Source: Cryomorphaceae bacterium
GTDB taxonomy: Bacteria > Bacteroidota > Bacteroidia > Flavobacteriales > Schleiferiaceae
NCBI GenBank assembly: GCA_003444795.1
Contig: DLWR01000208.1
Span: 1-12,839 of the forward strand
Reading direction: 5' to 3'
DNA length: 12,839 bases
The position numbers and the translations under genes were made by a program. The notes under the pieces are model-generated. The model saw only the letters and a program-made list of their open reading frames with translations, was not told where the DNA came from and made no database searches. Every line of letters begins with the position of its first letter. The stretch's first letter is position 1. Positions 7,901 through 12,839 of this stretch are shown here, piece by piece.

Positions 7901-8083
7901 CGGATCAATATGATCTCTGCAAACAAAGCCGTGGTTCTGGATTACAAAACCGGACTGGCCAAAGTCCAAGATAAAGATCAAATAACGGCCTATGGGGCAG
8001 GGCTCAAAGCTATGGGGATTGAGGTTGAAGCCCACCTTATTGTTTATCTCAGAGAAGACCCAATTGTTGTAAATAAAATTTAA
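4916..8083 (+). CDS. AddA/RecB-like UvrD-family helicase with C-terminal nuclease domain
   Basis: The 1,055-residue protein has the plan of AddA/RecB subunits, which unwind and trim double-strand DNA ends for recombination repair. Superfamily 1 helicase motifs are all present: I ASAGSGKT (16-23), Ia ITFTNKAVAEMK (49-60), II DEFQDT (402-407), III VGDPKQSIYRWRGG (438-451), IV TNYRS (477-481), V TIHKAKGLEFP (743-753) and VI YYVGTTRP (818-825), where the Arg is kept. Residues 910-1055 form a PD-(D/E)XK RecB-type nuclease: His923 in GSLFHEL, Asp995 in RPDR, Asp1009 and Lys1011 in LDYKTG, and Q-I-T-A-Y at 1022-1026. It therefore looks active as both helicase and nuclease. The usual partner AddB, also a nuclease, is not beside it: neighbours are sod upstream and kbl 24 bases downstream. 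No chi-recognition residues can be judged from sequence alone. A role other than end repair cannot be excluded. Confidence 0.9.
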   Translation: MAQSNKTSPPFRVYNASAGSGKTFALTVAFLEKILHAKTDDGYKKLLAITFTNKAVAEMKNRILGTLASFAQGDFTGGAGDLAKQILQGSTMTHAQLQAKSQAVLVHLLHHYAQFHVETIDRFNHRLLKTFSKDLKLSSNFEVSLETGLLLAEAVDALIDQAGRDDQITDLLVSFALNKTEESRSWDIAFDLNETAWMIVKENDAPHLAKLKDVPLGDFIEFAHKLRQEKEQREDDMRQIARDIMGLCDSHGILFEHLSYGSFIKIMQEVLDPRLVPSFDRKWAQNILQQDNPLEPRHRLYKTTAPREIKAAVDEHHDTIIKALVQIHRAFIEFTHLKNTLNQLVPLTVVEAIEKEFERIKKENNTLVISDFNKLLSEEIQNQPAPFIYERLGERFTHYFIDEFQDTSALQWQNLLPLIENNLAQADPTNPKHSLMIVGDPKQSIYRWRGGHPEQFIDLSQGKSAELPRPELITLGTNYRSHQHIVWFNNELYNFAAENLPNEDHKTLYKKGNEQNIHHKKNGFVSVEFLDKKQRDEDPKDQPYFLAIERIVKEQLLRGRGLGDLCILTRDNKKCTKIGGYLSEQGYGVVSEEALLIQNNPIVLALVALGYLSANPHQKRPRAHLGNLLYNTHKPEVTRMSFLRKITAHDLGEFHELLCELGIEFKLSQMAAMGLYDRFAYALSQFGWGQSDSAYVTQFMDWVFQYAKRPQATIWQLLAQWEQDKESLSLNSIGGQEAIQIMTIHKAKGLEFPVVIMPYAHESFNPTKVGHIWYPFLEEGFEKLPVRYSPSLAQYSPTGKEIDAGLRETYFFDTLNLYYVGTTRPTQELYILCDKLSNDSKSMSFNQVLKDFLIFKGLWREDLAQYSFGMLPTIETKIKKLPNTLSAPLEVVTPQQHPISMVPERRASSYWFDVGIGFGSLFHELMALVIQAEDYPEAIEQISRKYRLDEDQRQKAKALVEQTVRHTELSYLFAGDHEVFVERSIITPHGVLRPDRINMISANKAVVLDYKTGLAKVQDKDQITAYGAGLKAMGIEVEAHLIVYLREDPIVVNKI

Positions 8084-8107
8084 TTTAGCAGGGCAAAAAC
8101 TAACGAC

Positions 8108-9304
8108 ATGTACGGCAAAATTCAGCAGCATTTACAACAAGAATTACAAGACATCAAATCCCAAGGATTGTTCAAAAAAGAGCGCGTAATTACCGGACCA
8201 CAAGATGCGGTAATCAAAATTTCCACTGGCGCAGAGGTGATTAATTTTTGTGCCAACAACTATCTGGGGTTATCGTCTCATCCTGAGGTCGTTCAGGCCG
8301 CCAAAGACAGTTTAGATTCTCATGGTTTTGGGATGTCCTCCGTTCGGTTTATTTGCGGTACTCAAGACATTCACAAGACTCTAGAACAAAAGATTGCCAC
8401 CTTCCTGCATACGGAAGATACCATACTGTATGCTGCTGCCTTTGACGCGAATGGCGGCGTGTTTGAGCCTTTATTGGGCGAACAGGATGCCATCATCAGT
8501 GACAGCTTGAACCATGCCTCCATTATTGACGGCGTGCGTCTGTGTAAGGCGATGCGCTTCCGGTATGCCAACAACGATATGGCAGAATTAGAAGCTCAGC
8601 TTCAGGCGGCAGATGCAGCGGGGGCAAAAACCAAACTCATCGTGACCGACGGCGTCTTCTCCATGGACGGCTATGTGGCACAGATGGATAAAATTTGTGA
8701 CCTCGCAGACCAGTACGGCGCCCTTGTCATGGTGGACGAATGCCACGCCACTGGTTTCATTGGGGCGACCGGCCGCGGTTCTATCGAGCTTCGTGGCGTG
8801 CTGGGCCGAGTGGACATCATAACGGGCACCCTCGGCAAAGCCCTGGGAGGCGCCATGGGCGGTTTTACGACGGGTAAAAAAGAAGTGATTGAAATGCTTC
8901 GCCAGCGTTCTCGCCCGTACTTGTTCAGCAATTCTCTGGCGCCCTCCATTGTCGGGGCCTCCATTGCCGTGCTGGATTTGCTTTCGGAAACCACCGAACT
9001 CCGCGACAAACTGGAAGCCAATGTTCGCCAATTCAAGGCGGGCATGCATGCGGCGGGCTTTGACTTCAAGGATGGTGAATCCGCCATAGTTCCTGTCATG
9101 CTCTACGATGCCGCTTTGTCGCAGCGCTTTGCAGATGCGCTCTTGCAACGTGGGATTTATGTGATTGGGTTCTTCTTCCCGGTGGTGCCAAAAGGCCAAG
9201 CCCGCATTCGGGTGCAAGTAAGTGCCGCGCACAGCTCTGAGCATATTGACCGAGCCATTGCCGCCTTTACAGAGGTGGGCAAAGAGCTTGGGGTGTTGAA
9301 GTGA
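8108..9304 (+). CDS. kbl: Glycine C-acetyltransferase (2-amino-3-ketobutyrate CoA ligase)
   Basis: The 398-residue protein is a PLP enzyme of the alpha-oxoamine synthase family that cleaves 2-amino-3-ketobutyrate with CoA to glycine and acetyl-CoA, the second step of threonine breakdown. The length equals that of E. coli Kbl. Visible features: the N-terminal helix with [13 protein letters not shown] (20-32), [10 protein letters not shown] (51-60), [10 protein letters not shown] (133-142), the PLP-contacting VDECHATGF (209-217) and the Schiff-base Lys244 in [14 protein letters not shown]. The partner threonine dehydrogenase is not in the window. The gene follows the helicase-nuclease by 24 bases. 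Base composition changes inside the gene: the 5' half is near 45-50% GC, whereas from about 8,630 it reaches 50-67% per 60-base line, with twelve of twelve third positions G or C at codons 177-188. The frame itself is intact throughout. Related synthases (BioF, HemA) are less likely given the Kbl-like N-terminus. Confidence 0.95.
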   Translation: MYGKIQQHLQQELQDIKSQGLFKKERVITGPQDAVIKISTGAEVINFCANNYLGLSSHPEVVQAAKDSLDSHGFGMSSVRFICGTQDIHKTLEQKIATFLHTEDTILYAAAFDANGGVFEPLLGEQDAIISDSLNHASIIDGVRLCKAMRFRYANNDMAELEAQLQAADAAGAKTKLIVTDGVFSMDGYVAQMDKICDLADQYGALVMVDECHATGFIGATGRGSIELRGVLGRVDIITGTLGKALGGAMGGFTTGKKEVIEMLRQRSRPYLFSNSLAPSIVGASIAVLDLLSETTELRDKLEANVRQFKAGMHAAGFDFKDGESAIVPVMLYDAALSQRFADALLQRGIYVIGFFFPVVPKGQARIRVQVSAAHSSEHIDRAIAAFTEVGKELGVLK

Positions 9305-9385
9305 AGGGGCTGAAGAGTACAAGCCTTTGTTAGCTTTAGTAATAGAAGTCGTTTGGCGCATTTCACTGAAGGCGCGTAGAAATAA

Positions 9386-9416
9386 AAAGGCCGGGATTTT
9401 CCCGGCCTTTATTTTT
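9386..9416. terminator. Bidirectional intrinsic terminator between kbl and the amylase gene
   Basis: AAAGGCCGGG (9386-9395) pairs with CCCGGCCTTT (9401-9410) around an ATTTT loop. An A and five T (to 9416) follow on the plus side, and an A-rich AAATAAAA stretch precedes it, serving as U-tract for the minus strand. It lies between the convergent kbl (ends 9304) and amylase (ends 9497) genes. Confidence 0.88.
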
Positions 9417-9460
9417 GGTGTCATGTAGCTTGGTGAAGTGGATTAAGCAAGGACACGGCG

Positions 9461-9501
9461 CCCTTTAACTCTTTAGCCCTTGCACCTTTTAACTCCTTAG
9501 C
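9461..9501. repeat. Imperfect 24-base tandem duplication across the amylase stop codon
   Basis: CCCTTTAACTCTTTAGC (9461-9477) and CCTTTTAACTCCTTAGC (9485-9501) differ at two of 17 positions and are spaced 24 bases apart. The right copy contains the amylase stop codon (TTA at 9497-9499 on the plus strand). The left copy repeats the stop downstream. It looks like a small local duplication; no function is evident. Confidence 0.6.
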
Positions 9502-10876
9502 ACTCCCCGTGGGTGAGCACCAAGTAGCCATTGGCGGGCAGCGTGATTTCACCGGCCTCTTCTAGCTCCACCTCTTCTTCGGTGAACCAGTTGAGGTAGT
9601 CTTCGTCCTGCGCACCGCTATAGGAAACAGTCACTTCCTCGTTGCTGAAGTTGACAAATACCGTGACAATGTTGTCTCCTTTTACGCGTGAATAGGCGTA
9701 AACGCTTGGGTTGTTGGTAGTGATACGGGTTTGGGTACCTCCCCAAGAACCATTGGCCAACGCACCTTGGGTGCTCTTGAGGGCGAGGGCCTTCTTGTAA
9801 AAGTCTTCCTGAGAGGGGGCGCTCCAATCGATGGTGTCACGCTCAAAGAAGCGCAAGCTCTTGTTGAGGCCTACTTCTTGTCCGCTGTACATCAAAGGCA
9901 TGCCTTGCGACATGGTGGCGCAAACGACAAATGCAGCGTGGGCGTTGTTGCCAATGCGCTTCTCTACGGTGCCGTTCCAAGAATTCTCATCGTGGTTGTC
10001 GATGAAATACAAACGGTAGCCATCTGCAGGGAAGTCCTTTGCTTGGCGGGCCAAGTAGTCGTCAATGGTAGCAACGTCTTGGCCTTTGCCCGCAACATTG
10101 TTGAGCAAATGGTGGAATTCCCAGCCATACGTCATGTCGAAGCGGCACTCGTGCAAGTAATAGTATTCGGATTCCGCGAGCATGAAGATTTCGGGGTTGT
10201 GGGCGCGCAAATGCTGGATGGTCTCGGTCCAATAGTCTTGCGTTTGACCACCGGCCATATCCACGCGGAAACCGTCGATTTGGTAGTTGTCAATCCAGTA
10301 GAGCATGTCTTGGCGCTGGGCTTCCATCATGGCTGGATTTTCGTAATCGAGTTCCGCCACGTCAGTCCAATCCGTGGGGTTGTTGTGGTCGTCACGGCCA
10401 TTGGTGACCAGTCCGGTTTCGGGATCGTGGTAGTAGAAGTCTGGGCTTTCCGTCATCCAGGGGTGGTCCCAAGCGGTGTGATTGGGCACCCAGTCCATCA
10501 TGACTTTGAAGCCAAGCTCATGGGCCGCGTTGATCAAATTGTGCAGGTCTTCTTCGGTGCCAAATTCTGGGTTCACCCCGCGGTAGTCTTGGATGGAGTA
10601 GTAGGAACCCAAGGTGCCCTTTCGGTTCTTCACGCCAATGGGCTGGAAGGGCATAAACCAGAGCACGTCTACGCCCATTTCGCGCAAGCGAGGCAGGTGG
10701 GTTTGAAAGGCCGCGAAAGTGCCTTCCGGGGTGTACTGGCGAATGTTGACCTCATAGAGGTTGGCGTTCTTGGTCCACTCGGGGTGGAATTCGTGGGGAG
10801 CATCCACCACTTTTTCGGGCTGGGAGCAGCTGGCGAGGAAAAGGACCGCCGCGGCCAAGTTGAGGAGTTTTTTCAT
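9497..10876 (-). CDS. GH13 alpha-amylase, predicted lipoprotein
   Basis: From the ATG at 10876 the protein has 459 residues. MKKLLNLAAAVLFLASC is a lipoprotein signal peptide with lipobox LASC and acylated Cys17, so the enzyme should sit on a membrane facing the periplasm or the cell surface, as SusG-type amylases do. The GH13 barrel shows region I DWVPNH (128-133), region II GFRVDMA with nucleophile Asp206, region III MLAESE with acid-base Glu235, and region IV FIDNHD with Asp296. Together these predict retaining cleavage of alpha-1,4-glucans such as starch or maltodextrin; exact specificity cannot be read. A beta-rich tail of about 90 residues ends in an unusual C-terminal Cys. The frame is open up to an ATG at 10912, but that start would put twelve residues before the signal peptide and overlap the upstream gene, so 10876 is chosen. 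The upstream GH13 gene ends 16 bases away, suggesting an operon. Confidence 0.92.
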   Translation of the reverse strand: MKKLLNLAAAVLFLASCSQPEKVVDAPHEFHPEWTKNANLYEVNIRQYTPEGTFAAFQTHLPRLREMGVDVLWFMPFQPIGVKNRKGTLGSYYSIQDYRGVNPEFGTEEDLHNLINAAHELGFKVMMDWVPNHTAWDHPWMTESPDFYYHDPETGLVTNGRDDHNNPTDWTDVAELDYENPAMMEAQRQDMLYWIDNYQIDGFRVDMAGGQTQDYWTETIQHLRAHNPEIFMLAESEYYYLHECRFDMTYGWEFHHLLNNVAGKGQDVATIDDYLARQAKDFPADGYRLYFIDNHDENSWNGTVEKRIGNNAHAAFVVCATMSQGMPLMYSGQEVGLNKSLRFFERDTIDWSAPSQEDFYKKALALKSTQGALANGSWGGTQTRITTNNPSVYAYSRVKGDNIVTVFVNFSNEEVTVSYSGAQDEDYLNWFTEEEVELEEAGEITLPANGYLVLTHGEC

Positions 10877-10892
10877 GGGTTGAGCGTAAAAC

Positions 10893-12839
10893 TTAAGGTT
10901 GAAGATAGACAAAGGAATAAGGCGCTACCGTCGCTTGGCGGCGGCCGATGTTGGCTTCGCCGGCGAGTCGAGTGACGTCTTGCGTTAAGGGATGAACATA
11001 TGGGCTGCTGCCGCGATTAAAGATGGCCCATACGTGCTCATACAGATATTGGCGGTGCACAATGAGCACATCTGGACTAGGGTTGCTCATTTCTGTATAT
11101 CCGTAGCAAAGTGCCATGCTGTTGCGACGCGCTTGCACAATTTCTTGGGTGCGGCGGCGCAGGGCATCTTCCGCCGGGCTGTAGTTCGCCCACTTCATGA
11201 AGCGGCGGTTGTCTGGGTCGTTGCCGCCGGCCATCCCGTATTCATCGCCGTAATAGACCACGGGGATACCGGGGATAGCATGGTTGAGGGCATGCAAGAG
11301 GGCCAAACGTTGGTAGCCCACGGTGTCAGTGGCCTGGATGTTCCGCGTATAGCCGGCCAACTTGCTATCTTCATCTGGGGACACGCTCCGGTCAGCCAAG
11401 GAAATAAAGCGTGGCTTGTCTTGGTTTCCCGAAATATTGCCCATCAAATGGTGGTAGCCGTAAACGTTTAAACTGTTTTGGAGGACCGAAGCCATGCGTT
11501 CGGCATCCGTGCCCAGATCCGCGCAAAACTGCACCGCCGCATCGTAGACGTTGAAGTCAAATTGTGCATCCAAAAGACCATTTCCTAGGTAGCTCGCGAT
11601 GAGGTCCGGTGATCCATAGGTTTCCCCAATTTGGTAGAGACGTTGACCTGCCGAGCGGCTCTTTTTCAGCTTTTTCGTGAGCGTTCGCCAGTAGAGCAAG
11701 TCTACGTGTTTGGTAGCGTCATGGCGAAACCCATCGATGCCAAATTCGGTCATCCACACGAGGGCGGAGTCGGTCATGGGCTCGACGACTTCGGGACGAC
11801 GTAAATCCAGCGTGGGCAAATGGGTATCAAACCACGTGGTCAAGCGGTGGTCGTCCCAGCGCTCCGTATTGAGGCTACTGTCTGGAAGGTAGAGGGAGGT
11901 GGCCCAGTCGCGGTGCTGCTTGTACACAGGGTGGTCCAAATGCACGTGGTTGGCCACATAATCTAATAGCACATTCAAGTCGTGGCCGTGGGCGACCTCC
12001 AATAGGGCATGCAGCTGCTCAGGGATGGCCATTCGGCGGTCCAGCTTTTTGGCGGAAGTGGGCCAGTATCCGTGGTAGCCGGAAAAACGCGTCATCACCC
12101 CGCCTTTATTCCAAAGCCCGTAAGCGCCTTGAGGGTTTCGGCCAATAGGGGAAAGCCACACCGTATTGAATCCAAAATCTTCAAAGTATCCGGCCTCCAC
12201 CGCTTGGGTGACGCCTGCCACATCGCCACCCATGTAGTCCGCCAGGGGAAGCACATCTGGGCGATTTAAAGGCGCGTCATTGCTGCTGTCACCGTTGGCG
12301 AAGCGGTCCACCATCATGAAGTACAAGGTGGCTGCTTCCCAGTCTGAACGGTTCAGTTGGGTCGTGTTTTGGAGCAAGTGTTCCTCGGTAAAAGGAATGA
12401 CCACATCGTTGCTGATTTGGCTCCCGTTGTGCGAATAGAGGTGCAGGTGGTTGCGCGATGCCCAGTCCGAATCGTCCGGCAGATACACCCAAATTCGGCC
12501 ATCGTCTTGGCGTTCAATGGCGGAAGCGGGAAGGGCATAGGTGTTCCAAAAGGCCAAAACCACTTGATCCTTGGGTAGACTATCGAGTACCACGAAAGAC
12601 TTGGACTCCCCGTCGCCCACGTTTAAGGCTCTAAGTGGTACACAGGGCTTCCCGGGGATAGCGACAGTCAAACTGTGGTTAAAACTTCCGAAGCCATTGG
12701 GCACCAATGTGCTATCGTCTCCGGGATCCAGGCGTTCCTCTCCGTTGACCGTGTATTTGTAGGTGTAATTCCCCGCGGGAAGCGTCAACGAAGCTTGATA
12801 GTTGCCGCCGCTGGAATTGCCCACGTACTTCATGGGGGT
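10893..12839 (-). CDS. GH13 cyclomaltodextrinase/neopullulanase-like glucan hydrolase (5' end outside window)
   Basis: The frame is open through the right edge, so the gene starts beyond the window; the first Met seen (at 12833) is followed at once by a domain already under way and is probably internal. Numbering from that Met, residues 1-58 resemble an E-set/CBM48-like starch-associated domain (LPAGNYTYKYTVNGE at 18-32). Residues 62-150 form a second beta-rich N-terminal domain, as in periplasmic cyclomaltodextrinases. The GH13 barrel follows: DYVANH (291-296), GFRHDATKH with nucleophile Asp372, QIGETYG with acid-base Glu404, and SGNQDKPRF with Asp472; YYGDEYGMAGG (527-537) is also typical. 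A small C-terminal beta domain ends at 646. The third catalytic region reads NQD where most GH13 enzymes have NHD. Substrates are likely cyclic or linear maltodextrins or pullulan. It precedes the lipoprotein amylase by 16 bases, probably in one transcript. Confidence 0.9.
   Translation of the reverse strand, partial: TPMKYVGNSSGGNYQASLTLPAGNYTYKYTVNGEERLDPGDDSTLVPNGFGSFNHSLTVAIPGKPCVPLRALNVGDGESKSFVVLDSLPKDQVVLAFWNTYALPASAIERQDDGRIWVYLPDDSDWASRNHLHLYSHNGSQISNDVVIPFTEEHLLQNTTQLNRSDWEAATLYFMMVDRFANGDSSNDAPLNRPDVLPLADYMGGDVAGVTQAVEAGYFEDFGFNTVWLSPIGRNPQGAYGLWNKGGVMTRFSGYHGYWPTSAKKLDRRMAIPEQLHALLEVAHGHDLNVLLDYVANHVHLDHPVYKQHRDWATSLYLPDSSLNTERWDDHRLTTWFDTHLPTLDLRRPEVVEPMTDSALVWMTEFGIDGFRHDATKHVDLLYWRTLTKKLKKSRSAGQRLYQIGETYGSPDLIASYLGNGLLDAQFDFNVYDAAVQFCADLGTDAERMASVLQNSLNVYGYHHLMGNISGNQDKPRFISLADRSVSPDEDSKLAGYTRNIQATDTVGYQRLALLHALNHAIPGIPVVYYGDEYGMAGGNDPDNRRFMKWANYSPAEDALRRRTQEIVQARRNSMALCYGYTEMSNPSPDVLIVHRQYLYEHVWAIFNRGSSPYVHPLTQDVTRLAGEANIGRRQATVAPYSFVYLQP

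Noticed and set aside
8588..9424. Open frame of 278 codons on the minus strand opposite kbl
   Set aside because: It lies opposite a firmly identified gene, shows no recognisable domain, and arises from the high G/C third positions of kbl in this part.
10877..10912. ATG at 10912 as the amylase start
   Set aside because: It would place twelve residues before a clean lipoprotein signal peptide and overlap the upstream gene; 10876 is the better start.
9731..10975. Open frame of 414 codons on the plus strand opposite the amylase
   Set aside because: Despite its length, it mirrors the amylase coding frame, has repetitive Val/His-rich translation typical of antisense frames, and no domain or start signal.
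10992..11471. Open frame of 159 codons on the plus strand opposite the second GH13 gene
   Set aside because: Antisense shadow of a gene whose GH13 motifs are all on the other strand.
12831..12833. ATG at 12833 as the true start of the cyclomaltodextrinase-like gene
   Set aside because: The frame is open to the window edge, and the sequence right after this Met is the middle of a starch-binding-type domain with no signal peptide.

Overview
The window looks like a chromosomal stretch of a Bacteroidota bacterium, most likely of the order Flavobacteriales. This rests on family recognition: an RNase H with an N-terminal caulimovirus-viroplasmin domain, a long-form PurF-like amidotransferase of about 634 residues beside a PfkB-family kinase, an AddA-like helicase-nuclease next to kbl, and a pair of GH13 enzymes, one of them a lipoprotein. 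Starts lack clear Shine-Dalgarno sequences, and several upstream regions carry TAnnTTTG boxes. Both are usual in this phylum. No tRNA, rRNA, CRISPR array, insertion sequence or phage gene was seen.

Layout. (1) 1-869, plus strand: the 3' end of purN overlaps an RNase HI-type gene by 11 bases. (2) 870-1117: an AT-rich gap with no gene seen. (3) 1118-3960, plus strand: a two-gene unit of a PfkB-family sugar or nucleoside kinase and a divergent PurF-like amidophosphoribosyltransferase, 14 bases apart. (4) 3961-4179: a convergent gap with a 13-bp-stem bidirectional terminator at 4088-4117. (5) 4180-4788, minus strand: Mn/Fe superoxide dismutase, divergent from (6) 4916-9304, plus strand: an AddA/RecB-like helicase-nuclease followed 24 bases later by kbl (glycine C-acetyltransferase). 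(7) 9305-9496: a second convergent gap with a GC-rich terminator at 9386-9416. (8) 9497-12839, minus strand: a starch or maltodextrin-degrading unit. A cyclomaltodextrinase/neopullulanase-like GH13 protein, cut by the window edge, lies upstream of a lipoprotein GH13 alpha-amylase, 16 bases apart.

Functionally, purN and the PurF-like protein point to purine and phosphoribosyl metabolism, and the kinase may feed phosphorylated ribosides or sugars into it. SOD removes superoxide, the helicase-nuclease probably repairs double-strand breaks, Kbl degrades threonine to glycine, and the GH13 pair digests alpha-glucans outside or in the periplasm.

No clearly new multi-gene system is present. The points most worth a second look are: the unusual glutaminase active site of the PurF-like protein and its pairing with a PfkB kinase; a sharp rise in GC content and GC3 inside kbl near 8,630-8,700 that continues to the window end; a helicase-nuclease without an adjacent AddB partner; a GH13 enzyme with NQD in place of the usual NHD; and an A9 tract followed directly by a hairpin inside the RNase H gene.
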